Part shown: piece after piece, positions 40,719 through 49,309 of the stretch
Layout: each line of letters begins with the position of its first letter
How positions within the stretch are numbered: position 1 is the first letter of the stretch
Assembly: GCF_021300655.1 (NCBI RefSeq)
Contig: NZ_JAJTNB010000005.1
Location: 1 to 64,000 of the forward strand
Direction: 5' to 3'
Source of the DNA: Helicobacter kayseriensis
Lineage (GTDB): Bacteria; Campylobacterota; Campylobacteria; Campylobacterales; Helicobacteraceae
DNA length: 64,000 bases
Program-made: the position numbers and the translations under genes
The notes under the pieces: model-generated
What the model was told of the DNA's origin: nothing
Databases searched by the model: none
What the model saw: only the letters and a program-made list of their open reading frames with translations

Positions 40719-42340
40719 TTATGTTTTAGGGCTTGATGGACAAATTCTAGGATAATTGGATTGGGATTTTGTAATCTTGAGGTAAATTCTGGGTGAAATT
40801 GCACAGCGACAAACCATGGATGATCTTTGAGCTCAATTGCCTCAATCAACCCATCGCTTTCTCCACTGATAATCATTCCAGCTTTTTCTAAATCTGTGCG
40901 ATATTGAGGATTGGCTTCATAGCGATGGCGATGACGCTCTTTGGCAACTTCAAGGTTTTTGTATGCTTGTTTGAGTTTTGAATCTTGTTTGAGCTTACAA
41001 TCATATTCTCCAAGTCGCATTGTTCCGCCAAGTGGAGAAGTGTGAGTGCGAATTTGCTTGCATCCTTCTTGATCAATAAAATCTTCAATCATATAAATCA
41101 ATGCTGAGGAAGAGTGTGGATCAAACTCACTTGAGGTGGCATTTTGGATTCCTAAAACATTTCGGGCAAATTCAATGATGGAGAGTTGCATTCCTAGGCA
41201 GATTCCCAAAAATGGGATTTGATTCTCTCTAGCATATTGTATTGCTTTGATTTTTCCTTCTACTCCTCTTTCTCCAAACCCTCCAGGGATTAAGATCCCA
41301 TCTAGATTCTCAAGGATAGAGAGATTGGATTGATCAAGGCTTTCGCTATCAATCCATTCAATTTGCACTTTTGTATCAAGATTTGCTCCAGCATGGATAA
41401 GAGCTTCAGTAAGGGATTTGTAGGATTCTTTTAGACTTAAATATTTTCCAACAAATCCAATTGTGACATTTTTTTGTGGAGCAATGATTCTTTGGACGAG
41501 CAAATCCCATTCTTGCATATTGGGCTTAAATGGAGGAAGGGAAAAATTGCGTGCAATGGGAGTGAGGATGTCTTCTTTAAGAAAGTTGAGTGGGACTTGA
41601 TAGATGCTTTGTGCATCTTGTGCGACAATCACACTATCATCAGCCACATCGCAACTTAGAGCAATTTTTCTTTTTAGATCTTGAGTGAGGGGTTTTTCGC
41701 TACGTGCAACAATGATTTGGGGTTGAATTCCAATGCGTCGCAATTCTTGGACGGAGTGTTGTGTTGGCTTTGTTTTGAGCTCTTCTGCTGTTTTGATATA
41801 AGGAACAAGTGTAACATGGATGCTTAGCATATACTCATTGCCAAGCTCATGTTTCATTTCTCTGATTGCTTCAAGATAGGGCATTCCCTCCATATCTCCT
41901 ACTGTCCCACCAAGCTCCACAACCAAAAAATCATTCCCCTCTCCTACATTGCGAATACGCTGTTTGATTTCATCGACAATGTGAGGAACAATTTGGACAG
42001 TTTTTCCTAAATATTCTCCTTTTCTTTCTTTTTCGATGACGGATTGATAAACCTGCCCTGTTGTGAAATTATTTTTCTTCTCTAAGCTTTTGTTAAGAAA
42101 ACGCTCATAATGTCCAATATCTAAATCTGTTTCAGCACCATCTTGAGTGACAAAAACCTCACCATGCTCTAGCGGACTCATTGTCCCAGGATCAAGATTG
42201 ATGTAAGGATCAATTTTAAGAATTGAAACCTCAAAGCCAGAATGCTTAAGAAGTGTAGCAATAGATGAGGAAGTGATCCCTTTTCCAAGAGAGCTTAATA
42301 CACCACCTGTGACGAAGATATATCGTGTTTGTCGATTCAT
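40712..42340 (-). CDS. pyrG: CTP synthase
   Basis: 542 residues. The N-terminal synthetase domain has the P-loop [15 protein letters not shown]. The C-terminal class I glutamine amidotransferase domain has the nucleophile in LGICLGMQL and the His/Glu pair in VQFHPEFTS. It makes CTP from UTP with Gln and ATP. It has its own promoter just upstream and leads a pyrG-recJ-rluD group. Confidence 0.98.
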   Translation of the reverse strand: MNRQTRYIFVTGGVLSSLGKGITSSSIATLLKHSGFEVSILKIDPYINLDPGTMSPLEHGEVFVTQDGAETDLDIGHYERFLNKSLEKKNNFTTGQVYQSVIEKERKGEYLGKTVQIVPHIVDEIKQRIRNVGEGNDFLVVELGGTVGDMEGMPYLEAIREMKHELGNEYMLSIHVTLVPYIKTAEELKTKPTQHSVQELRRIGIQPQIIVARSEKPLTQDLKRKIALSCDVADDSVIVAQDAQSIYQVPLNFLKEDILTPIARNFSLPPFKPNMQEWDLLVQRIIAPQKNVTIGFVGKYLSLKESYKSLTEALIHAGANLDTKVQIEWIDSESLDQSNLSILENLDGILIPGGFGERGVEGKIKAIQYARENQIPFLGICLGMQLSIIEFARNVLGIQNATSSEFDPHSSSALIYMIEDFIDQEGCKQIRTHTSPLGGTMRLGEYDCKLKQDSKLKQAYKNLEVAKERHRHRYEANPQYRTDLEKAGMIISGESDGLIEAIELKDHPWFVAVQFHPEFTSRLQNPNPIILEFVHQALKHKC

Positions 42341-42378
42341 TTTAATCCTTGAGTATTTTGGATTGTATAAAATCTGTG

Positions 42379-42384
42379 ATTATA
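42379..42384 (-). promoter_or_regulatory. -10 box of pyrG
   Basis: TATAAT preceded by TGC on the minus strand (TGCTATAAT), 39 nt upstream of the pyrG ATG. It looks like a strong Helicobacter sigma-70 -10 element. Confidence 0.6.
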
Positions 42385-42454
42385 GCAATTCTGTTAAAAA
42401 GTAGATGATTGTGTTGGTGTTAAAATGAAAAAGAGAGAAAATCTAATTTTTGCA

Positions 42455-42482
42455 TTGACTTTTTGAGTTTTTTGCTATAAAA
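42455..42482 (+). promoter_or_regulatory. Promoter of the tRNA gene
   Basis: A TTGACT -35 box (42455-42460) and a TATAAAA -10 region (about 42476-42482), 15-16 bp apart, lie 12 nt before the tRNA 5-prime end, as expected for a stable RNA promoter. Confidence 0.7.
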
Positions 42483-42494
42483 TCCCGCCTTTAT

Positions 42495-42572
42495 GTCAGG
42501 GTAGCTCAGCTGGTTTAGAGCGCTGGTCTCATAAGCCGGAGGTCGGGGGTTCAAGTCCCCCCCTTGACACCA
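42495..42572 (+). tRNA. tRNA with CAU anticodon (probably elongator tRNA-Met)
   Basis: The full cloverleaf can be drawn. The acceptor 5-prime GTCAGGG pairs with CCTTGAC (one G-U). The D arm is TAGCTCAGCTGG...AGAGC, the anticodon loop contains CAT, and the T arm is GGGGG-TTCAAGT-CCCCC. CCA is encoded at 42570-42572. The fully paired first base pair argues against initiator tRNA. CAU could also be the lysidine-modified tRNA-Ile, which sequence alone cannot fully exclude. Confidence 0.93.
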
Positions 42573-42604
42573 TCTTCTTATTTTTTATTTTATCCCCTAT
42601 GTTT

Positions 42605-43285
42605 TTAGAATACCTGCATTAAGCTTGCGATGTATATGCATGCACTTTCAGATTTCAAGATCAAGTTTTCTTTTGTTGAAAAAGTAGGGAAGTTTTGCAG
42701 TTTTTCTCTTTCGCTTGGGCTAAAGCCACCTTCTGGACCGATAATGATAGGAACATCAAGAGAAGATTTTATTTTTTCTCCTCCAAAGTCAAAAATGGCA
42801 AGATTTTCATAGGTTGATAAAACATGTTCAAGATTTGTCAGACATTCAATCTTGACAAAATCACTTCTCCCGCATTGTTGCGAGGAGTTGATTAGGATTT
42901 TTTCAAGTTTTTGAAGATCTATTTTTTCATTTTTTTGTGAATAATCTGCATAAAACAATGTGAGTTTACCTACTCCAAGCTCATTGAGAAAGGGTAGGGC
43001 TTTTTGGAGGTTTCTTGAATCAATGATTCCAAGAATAAGATGTGAGGGGGATTTTGGTTTATTTGGAGAATGAGTTTTTGTTTCAAGAGAAAGTGTTGCA
43101 CTTTTTCGATCAATATGAATTTGTCTATATTGGTAGAGCATGTCATCTTGAAGATTCCGAAAATAAAGAAGTTGAGCTTGTTTGGTGCGTCTAGACTTAT
43201 AAAGATGCTGATAGGTTTCATCTTTGATGATAAGTTGTGCATCTCCTGCTTGTTGGTGATAAATGAACTGCATTACTTGCTCCAA
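42605..43285 (-). CDS. rsmE: 16S rRNA (uracil(1498)-N(3))-methyltransferase RsmE
   Basis: 226 residues of SPOUT fold. The SAM-knot motif PIIIGPEGGFSPSE (about 180-193) and the following LKSESACIYIASLMQ are typical. It methylates U1498 of 16S rRNA. It overlaps the stop of the upstream membrane-protein gene by 13 nt. Confidence 0.92.
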   Translation of the reverse strand: MEQVMQFIYHQQAGDAQLIIKDETYQHLYKSRRTKQAQLLYFRNLQDDMLYQYRQIHIDRKSATLSLETKTHSPNKPKSPSHLILGIIDSRNLQKALPFLNELGVGKLTLFYADYSQKNEKIDLQKLEKILINSSQQCGRSDFVKIECLTNLEHVLSTYENLAIFDFGGEKIKSSLDVPIIIGPEGGFSPSEREKLQNFPTFSTKENLILKSESACIYIASLMQVF

Positions 43286-43692
43286 AAAAAGATAAGAATA
43301 AATCCAACTAAGTCTAATAGGTAAAGAATTTTGCAGAATCGAACATATCTAAGCATGGCTTCTTGGCTAGTTCGTCTTGCAACCTTGAGGATTCTTATCC
43401 TAAATATTTCACCTATAAAAACAAAAAGCCAATATCCACACATAGCAAAAGCAACCATTGAGAGATATTTTTGGGTGATTAAGACATTGATTCCACTCAA
43501 AAGAGAGACGCTCAAGAGAAAGAAAATAAGGGGCATTGCATACCAGATTCTTTTGTTAAGTGAGGGGAAATTTTTGTAAGTGTAAAGTGTATAGAGATTG
43601 AGCACAAAGGGGAAAGCAAAAAAAGCACCAAAGAATGCGTGGTAAAACACAAGATCTGAAAAGGCTTTTTGTATCGTGTTGAGTTCTTCCAT
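43273..43692 (-). CDS. Conserved four-helix membrane protein of unknown function
   Basis: 139 residues with about four hydrophobic segments (AFFGAFFAFPFVLNLY, WYAMPLIFFLLSVSLL, YLSMVAFAMCGYWLFVFIGEI and ILYLLDLVGFILIFF). No motif points to a function. It lies 9 nt after the OPT transporter and overlaps rsmE, so the three are likely one transcript. A conserved Campylobacterota membrane protein is the best description. Confidence 0.75.
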   Translation of the reverse strand: MEELNTIQKAFSDLVFYHAFFGAFFAFPFVLNLYTLYTYKNFPSLNKRIWYAMPLIFFLLSVSLLSGINVLITQKYLSMVAFAMCGYWLFVFIGEIFRIRILKVARRTSQEAMLRYVRFCKILYLLDLVGFILIFFWSK

Positions 43693-43701
43693 AATTTTTC
43701 C

Positions 43702-45666
43702 TTATTGTTTGAAATGTTTGAGGGTTCTATATATAAAAAATAGGGCAAAAACAAAGAAAGCAAATCCTAAGATTTCTGTCATTCCTTGAGTGAGAAAATT
43801 GAAATCAAATAAGTTTCCATCTCCACCATTCCCAATAGAAATCACAATGGCTCCTGCCAAAACCATCCCCATAAGGCTTTCTCCTACAATAAGACCAGAA
43901 GAGAGGAGAATCCCTCTGCGTTTAAAGGTTTGTTGTTTGTCTTGAGGGATATTTTTTTGCATAAAATGAGCCAATAGAGCCCCAAAAAATATAGGAATGG
44001 TGACAATGGGTGGAAGATAGATTCCCATTCCAATTGCAAGAGGAGGAAGTGAAAATTTTCTTTTTTGAAGTAGAAAATTTATTGTAATGAGAAATATTCC
44101 CAAGATAGCTCCTAGTGCAATATGAAGCCAATCAAGCGTGCTTTTGAAGATTCCCTCAGCAATAGAGCTCATAAGGAGTGCTTGAGGGGCGCTGAGAGCA
44201 TTAGATTCGCTCATTCCTTCTCTAGGAAGATGTCCCACAAAACCATAAGCTTCATACAAGAGATTCATAACAGGACCAATTACTGATGCCCCTACAATGC
44301 ACCCAATCATAAGGATAAATTCTTGCTTCCAAGGCGTGGCCCCCACAAGCTGACCTGTTTTGAGATCTTGAAGATTGTCATTGGCAATTGTAGAGATTGC
44401 GATGACTGTTGAGGTCGAAAAAAGTGCAAGAGCGATAAAAAATTTAGCGTTGTCTCCAAAAACCTCAAGAGAAAAGACTTTTGCAACTCCCAAAACAATC
44501 AAAGAGAGCAGGATGACGCCAATGATTCCAATTCCAGAAATTGGACTTGATGAAGATCCAACCAAGCCAGCCATATAGCCACAAGTAGCAGACATTAAGA
44601 AGCCGATTAGAATCGAACTTAAACACATTGTAAGTGCTAAACTCCAACCCACTATAGGAGAAAAAGAAGTTGAGAAAACAAACTGGTAAAAAACACCAAT
44701 AAGAATAAGGGTAGTGGATAAAAAGATTATAGCCATCCATTTCAAGGGAAGATCTTGCGGGGCATGAGCTTGGATAGAAAATGAGTTTTTAAGTCCAGTA
44801 AAAGTGGGTTTAAGCATTGTTAGAAGTGTCCAGATGGCTGAGATTCCAATTACACCCACTCCGATAAAGCGCACTTGATCTCTCCAAATTTGAGTGCCAA
44901 GCTCTTCAAGTGTGGTAGGGAGAGCAGAAGAGTTTAAAAGGAGTTGAGCATTTGTGAGCATTTCATTGCTTTGAGAGCCAAGTAGAGGGACTAAGACCCC
45001 CCAAGCTAAAAAAATTCCTAGCAAAATGGCACTCCCTACATTTAAACCTACAAGCCATCCGGCCCCAACAAGAGCTAGAGAAAAACCTACGGGAATTTGA
45101 AAGATTGCCTTGCCAATATTGAAAAAATATCCAAACCCATCAGATGTAAGGCGAAATCCTTGAGAAAGTAAGATAGAAAACGAAGAGAGAGAAGCCCCAA
45201 GAAGCATTTCTTTCATTCCACTTTCTTTATTTTCTCCAAGTTTAAGGACTTCTGCAGCGGCCCTTCCTTCGGGATAGGGAAGTTTATTTTTTTCAACAAG
45301 TTCGATTCTAAAGGGAATTGTAAATAAAACACCCAAGATTCCACCTCCTGCGCAAACAAGAAAGGTTTGCCAAAAGTCAAATCCGCTCCAATAACCCACA
45401 AGAAATAAAGAGGGGATAATAAAAACAACTGCCGAAAGAGTTCCAGCGGCCGAAACTTGAGTTTGAACGATATTGTTTTCTAGAATGCTATTTTTTCCTA
45501 AAAGTTTAAAAAATGCCATTGAAAGAACCGCAGCAGGAATTGATGAGGCAAAAGTCAAACCAACTTTTAAACCCAAGTAAAGATTGGCTGTTGTAAAAAT
45601 AAGTGTAATAAGAACTCCTAATAAAAGACCGCGAAAAGTAATTTCACGCATTACTTTTGTTTGCAT
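43702..45666 (-). CDS. OPT family oligopeptide/metal-chelate transporter
   Basis: 654 residues with about 15 membrane helices. The N-terminus REITFRGLLLGVLITLIFTTANLYLGLKVGLTFASSIPAA and the NNIVQTQVSAAGTLS and LPYPEGRAAAEVLK segments are hallmarks of the bacterial OPT/YSL family. The family imports small peptides or metal complexes; the substrate is not predictable here. An AAGGA site precedes the ATG. It leads the OPT-membrane protein-rsmE group. Confidence 0.9.
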   Translation of the reverse strand: MQTKVMREITFRGLLLGVLITLIFTTANLYLGLKVGLTFASSIPAAVLSMAFFKLLGKNSILENNIVQTQVSAAGTLSAVVFIIPSLFLVGYWSGFDFWQTFLVCAGGGILGVLFTIPFRIELVEKNKLPYPEGRAAAEVLKLGENKESGMKEMLLGASLSSFSILLSQGFRLTSDGFGYFFNIGKAIFQIPVGFSLALVGAGWLVGLNVGSAILLGIFLAWGVLVPLLGSQSNEMLTNAQLLLNSSALPTTLEELGTQIWRDQVRFIGVGVIGISAIWTLLTMLKPTFTGLKNSFSIQAHAPQDLPLKWMAIIFLSTTLILIGVFYQFVFSTSFSPIVGWSLALTMCLSSILIGFLMSATCGYMAGLVGSSSSPISGIGIIGVILLSLIVLGVAKVFSLEVFGDNAKFFIALALFSTSTVIAISTIANDNLQDLKTGQLVGATPWKQEFILMIGCIVGASVIGPVMNLLYEAYGFVGHLPREGMSESNALSAPQALLMSSIAEGIFKSTLDWLHIALGAILGIFLITINFLLQKRKFSLPPLAIGMGIYLPPIVTIPIFFGALLAHFMQKNIPQDKQQTFKRRGILLSSGLIVGESLMGMVLAGAIVISIGNGGDGNLFDFNFLTQGMTEILGFAFFVFALFFIYRTLKHFKQ

Positions 45667-45793
45667 TAAACATCCTTATAGACCAAAATTGAGAATCTAA
45701 AATTTTATTATGAAAATTTCATTTTATTCCTGATAAAAAATCTCTAGAAAGTAAAATTTTTGTTTATTTTGATTCTAATTTTAAAGTAAAATT

Positions 45794-45814
45794 ATCTTTT
45801 ACAAGATAAAAGAT
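45794..45814. promoter_or_regulatory. Stem-loop in the sorA upstream region
   Basis: ATCTTTTA pairs with TAAAAGAT over a 5-nt loop, about 80 nt upstream of the sorA ATG in a 225-bp AT-rich gap. It could be an operator or leader hairpin. No known riboswitch is recognised. Confidence 0.3.
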
Positions 45815-45891
45815 ATTGTTTCTTTCATCTTCTAAAAAGTAACTGTTTGTAGCTCAAAATGATACAAAACCTTCAAATAAAGGAGAATGCG

Positions 45892-47199
45892 ATGAAAAAA
45901 GGAATTCATGAGGTTTATGCTCAAGACCCTCAAAAGGCAGATCTAGATATTTTTGGACGAGAAGTCGATCCTGTAAGTCGTAGAGGATTTCTTAAAAAAA
46001 CCTCTCTTTTGACAATGGCTTCTATAGTGGGAGCAAATATCCCTTTTGCGCAAAATATGCCAGGAGGATTGATTCCAGCATTATTGGCTAATAGCGATCA
46101 GCCTTTTAGTGTAGAAGGAAAAGATGGTTTGATTTATTTAAATGATCGTCCAGTCAATGCTGAGACTCCACCACAATTTTTAGATAGTCCATTTACAGAG
46201 CCAAAATATTTCTTCATCCGTAACAATGGAAATCCCCCAGAGCTTAAAGATATTGATCCTAAAACTTGGAAGCTTGAAATCAGTGGAGAATCTTGCCAAA
46301 AGCCTCAAAGTTTCAGTATTGAGGATCTTAAGAAAAAATTCAAAACTTATACTTATGCTTTAGTGATTGAATGTGGAGGAAATAGCCGTGCAGAGGTTGT
46401 TCCAGCAACAAAAGGAAATCAATGGCAATTAGGGGCAGTGGGATGTGGAAGATGGACAGGTGTAAGGCTGAGAGATGTTCTTGAATATTGTGGAATCAAG
46501 AAAGATGCGCAATATATTGGTTTTTATGGAGCAGATAAACGACTTGATGGAGATGAAAGCAAAGAAGTTATTTCTCGCGGTGTTCCAATGAAGAAGGCTT
46601 TGGAAGATGAAACTTTGATTGCTTGGTCTTATGAGGGGCAAGACATTCCTTATATGAATGGATATCCATTGAGACTTGTCATTGGAGGATGGCCAGCTTC
46701 GGTATCTGGAAAATGGCTTAAAAAAATTGTTGTGAGAAATAAAGTTCATGATGGTGTCAAAATGAATGGTCAATCTTATCGTATTCCTTGCAAGCCTGTT
46801 GCTCCAGGTGAAAAAGTGCCCGATGAAGATATGTGTATTATGGAATCAATGGTTGTTAAGTCAATTATTACCCATCCAATTTCTGGAATTAAGACTCCAT
46901 TGAATAAGCAACTTGATCTTAGAGGAAAGGCTTGGGCTGGAGATAGAAGCGTAAAAGAAATGTATGTCAGTATTGATTTTGGGGCAACTTGGCAAAAAGC
47001 AAAGCTCAAAAAACCTCTTAATCGTCTTGCATGGCAAGAGTGGAGTGCAAGTGTGAAATTCCCACAAGAGGGATATTATGAGGTATGGGCGAGAGCTGTT
47101 GATGATGCAGGAAAATCTCAACCTATGGTTCTCCCACAATGGAATCCAAGAGGTTATCTTAACAATGCCTGCCATAGAATCGCTGTGCGTGTTATCTAA
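45892..47199 (+). CDS. sorA: Sulfite:cytochrome c oxidoreductase, molybdopterin subunit SorA
   Basis: 435 residues from the ATG at 45892 (AAAGGAG upstream). A Tat signal with twin Arg at 30-31 (SRRGFLKK) marks periplasmic export of a folded cofactor protein. The molybdopterin-binding domain has its Mo-ligand Cys at 161 (IECGGNSRAE), and a C-terminal dimerisation domain begins near residue 315. It oxidises sulfite to sulfate and passes electrons to the cytochrome encoded 9 nt downstream. Campylobacter jejuni has the same pair. The N-terminus before the twin Arg is unusually long (29 residues). Confidence 0.9.
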   Translation: MKKGIHEVYAQDPQKADLDIFGREVDPVSRRGFLKKTSLLTMASIVGANIPFAQNMPGGLIPALLANSDQPFSVEGKDGLIYLNDRPVNAETPPQFLDSPFTEPKYFFIRNNGNPPELKDIDPKTWKLEISGESCQKPQSFSIEDLKKKFKTYTYALVIECGGNSRAEVVPATKGNQWQLGAVGCGRWTGVRLRDVLEYCGIKKDAQYIGFYGADKRLDGDESKEVISRGVPMKKALEDETLIAWSYEGQDIPYMNGYPLRLVIGGWPASVSGKWLKKIVVRNKVHDGVKMNGQSYRIPCKPVAPGEKVPDEDMCIMESMVVKSIITHPISGIKTPLNKQLDLRGKAWAGDRSVKEMYVSIDFGATWQKAKLKKPLNRLAWQEWSASVKFPQEGYYEVWARAVDDAGKSQPMVLPQWNPRGYLNNACHRIAVRVI

Positions 47200-47208
47200 G
47201 GATTTGTG

Positions 47209-47538
47209 ATGAAAAAAGTAGTTTTGGCTTTTGTGGCTTGTCTTTCTCTTTGGGGGACAGAGATTGACAAAGAAACAGGATTAAAGGTGGCAAAAGGATT
47301 GGAAGAAGTAAAAGCAAACTGCACAGTATGTCATTCTGCAAATTTTATTATTCAATCTAAGCTTAATCGCGATGAGTGGTTGACAACGATTCGGTGGATG
47401 CAAGATACCCAAGGACTTTGGGAATTTGATCCTCAAACTGAAGATATTATTTTGACTTATTTGTCAACTCAATATCCGCAATCAAACACTTCAAGAAGAC
47501 GCCCTCAGCTTGATAAAAGCTTGCTTCCTCCAAAATAA
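47209..47538 (+). CDS. sorB: Monohaem cytochrome c, SorB
   Basis: 109 residues with a signal peptide (about 1-17) and a single haem site Cys38-Thr-Val-Cys41-His42. A Met in RWMQDTQGLWEFD is a candidate sixth ligand. It should accept electrons from SorA and feed the respiratory chain. The ATG at 47209 follows AAGGAT; the adjacent GTG at 47206 is less likely. Confidence 0.88.
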   Translation: MKKVVLAFVACLSLWGTEIDKETGLKVAKGLEEVKANCTVCHSANFIIQSKLNRDEWLTTIRWMQDTQGLWEFDPQTEDIILTYLSTQYPQSNTSRRRPQLDKSLLPPK

Positions 47539-47642
47539 GAATTAAAATAGGGGGAGGGGGTATTAGAATCGATGAAGTGTGAAGATTATTGATCTAACTT
47601 GTTTTGTTTGCGTACAATTCTTTCAAGAAGGAGTTGAAAATC

Positions 47643-48551
47643 TTGAAAAAAATTTATGCATATTTAAAAAGAAAATTTGGTCCTAATTTTGTAGGAATTC
47701 CTCTTAATCAAGCAGTATTGCAAGATCCAAATCATCTTCAGAGTCCTCTAAATCCTTGGGCATTTATTCGTGTTAAAGATGAGTTTTTGACTCTTCAGAA
47801 AAGTTTAGATTCTATTTTGGGTGCAATCAAAAGAGGGGTAATTGTGTATCATGAGTGTATGGATGACAGCGAGCAGATTATTTTGAATTTTTGTACAAAA
47901 AATCCTGATTTTATTTGCGTTCGCTATCCTTATGCAGTGCTTCAAAATGTTCATACAGATAAGGAAAGGGAAGCACAAGATAGGCATAAAATGTATGAAT
48001 ACTATAACTTCGCTTTAAATCTTATTCCAAAAAATCAGTGGCTTATTAAGATTGATGCAGATCAAATTTATGATGCCCAAAAACTAAAAGAGAGTTTTTC
48101 TCTTGTCCAATATCAAAATGATGTTGTGTTTTATTGCCGAATAAATCTTCATTTGGAGGGAAAAAGGCTTTTGCTTATAAAGAACTCACCTATTAGCGAT
48201 GTTGATGATCACTGGCTGATTTTCAATCAAGATTTGAGCTTTGTAGATCATATTCATAGCATTGAAAATCAAAATGGAAACAAGATCTTTCACACTTGGG
48301 AATTTTTATCTATTGGTTTTTCTTTTCGTGCGATTCAAGCGCCTTTGGTAACTTGGCATTTTCCTCAAATGAAAGCAAGGAGAAATATAGATCAGACTTC
48401 TTTGATTCCATTTTCTCAATACAGAAGTGTTATTCCTCAAGAATTTATTTCCAAACGCATCCCTCTAGATATGCTAGAAGAGAAAAGAATTCTTTCTTAT
48501 TGGTTTGGAGAGGAGGGTGGCAGGGATTTGATTCCTGCGCATAATTTTTAG
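47643..48551 (+). CDS. CgtA-like glycosyltransferase (beta-1,4-GalNAc transferase family)
   Basis: 302 residues from the TTG at 47643, which has AAGGAG 9 nt upstream and gives an N-terminus (KKIYAYLKRKF) like that of C. jejuni CgtA. Matching segments as I recall them are SPLNPWAFIRVKDE, SLDSILGAIKRGVIVYHEC, QIILNFC, IKIDADQIYDAQKL and QAPLVTWHFPQMKARRN. CgtA adds GalNAc to sialylated lipooligosaccharide cores to make ganglioside mimics. Here the acceptor is unknown, and no sialyltransferase or other glycan gene is nearby. Confidence 0.8.
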   Translation: MKKIYAYLKRKFGPNFVGIPLNQAVLQDPNHLQSPLNPWAFIRVKDEFLTLQKSLDSILGAIKRGVIVYHECMDDSEQIILNFCTKNPDFICVRYPYAVLQNVHTDKEREAQDRHKMYEYYNFALNLIPKNQWLIKIDADQIYDAQKLKESFSLVQYQNDVVFYCRINLHLEGKRLLLIKNSPISDVDDHWLIFNQDLSFVDHIHSIENQNGNKIFHTWEFLSIGFSFRAIQAPLVTWHFPQMKARRNIDQTSLIPFSQYRSVIPQEFISKRIPLDMLEEKRILSYWFGEEGGRDLIPAHNF

Positions 48552-49309
48552 GAGTCTAAAAATCTTGGATCTGCAAAGCTGTTGGCATGGAGGTTACTAA
48601 AGGCATTTTTGAGTGAGGTGAAGAATTCTGGGTTTTTCTCCTCTAGGCTTGCTAAGAATTGTTTTGTCGCTTCTCTAGCAATAGGTGGCTTGTCTGATCC
48701 TGGACGGCGTGCAGGGCAAGTGCAAGCTGGTGTGGTGGGAATATTTTGAGAAAGGACAAAATCTCGAGTTTGACGCTCTCTGACATGAATAAGGGGGCGA
48801 ATCACATAAAGACCATTTTCAGCCTTATAAATAGGCGCCATACTACGCAAAGCGCCATTGTAGGTTAGATTCATAAAAAAGCTTTCAGCTGCATCATCGA
48901 GATGATGAGCGATGGCAACCTTATTGCATCCAAGTTCTAAGGCCTTACTATAAAGTGCTCCGCGACGCATGCGAGAGCAGAAACTGCAATAAGAGCTTCC
49001 CTCTCGACGCTTTTCAACAATGGTATCCATAATCGTTGTGTAATAAACTTGGTGATTGATACCTTGCTCTGCACAAAGTTTTTCAAGCCATGAAAAATCT
49101 TCTCCTATACCATAATGCACGGTGACTGCAATATAGTCAAATTCAAATGGCGCATGGCGTTTCATTCTTTCTAAAAGACAAGCCAATAGAATCGAATCTT
49201 TTCCTCCACTAAGCCCCAAAAGCACCTTATCCCCCTCCCCAATAAGATTATAAGCTGCATTTGTTCTTCCAACAGTGCTAAGAATTTTTTTGCTGATTGT
49301 ATAAGTCAT
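48548..49309 (-). CDS. ttcA: tRNA 2-thiocytidine biosynthesis protein TtcA-like
   Basis: 253 residues of PP-loop ATPase (LSGGKDS at about 33-39). CSFCSRMRRG carries the CXXC pair for the iron-sulfur cluster, but the second site is CTCP, a C-X-C, where E. coli TtcA has CXXC. TtcA thiolates C32 of some tRNAs. Its start overlaps the MFS stop by 4 nt, and its stop overlaps the glycosyltransferase end by 4 nt. Confidence 0.8.
   Translation of the reverse strand: MTYTISKKILSTVGRTNAAYNLIGEGDKVLLGLSGGKDSILLACLLERMKRHAPFEFDYIAVTVHYGIGEDFSWLEKLCAEQGINHQVYYTTIMDTIVEKRREGSSYCSFCSRMRRGALYSKALELGCNKVAIAHHLDDAAESFFMNLTYNGALRSMAPIYKAENGLYVIRPLIHVRERQTRDFVLSQNIPTTPACTCPARRPGSDKPPIAREATKQFLASLEEKNPEFFTSLKNAFSNLHANSFADPRFLDS

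Noticed and set aside
42495-42572. tRNA-Ile with lysidine-modified CAU anticodon, or initiator tRNA
   Set aside because: The paired first acceptor base pair excludes the usual initiator. The Ile form cannot be fully excluded, but elongator Met is the more economical call.
45667-45891. Molybdenum-cofactor or other riboswitch upstream of sorA
   Set aside because: Only one short AT-rich stem-loop is visible, with no conserved junction or GC-rich core of a known riboswitch class.
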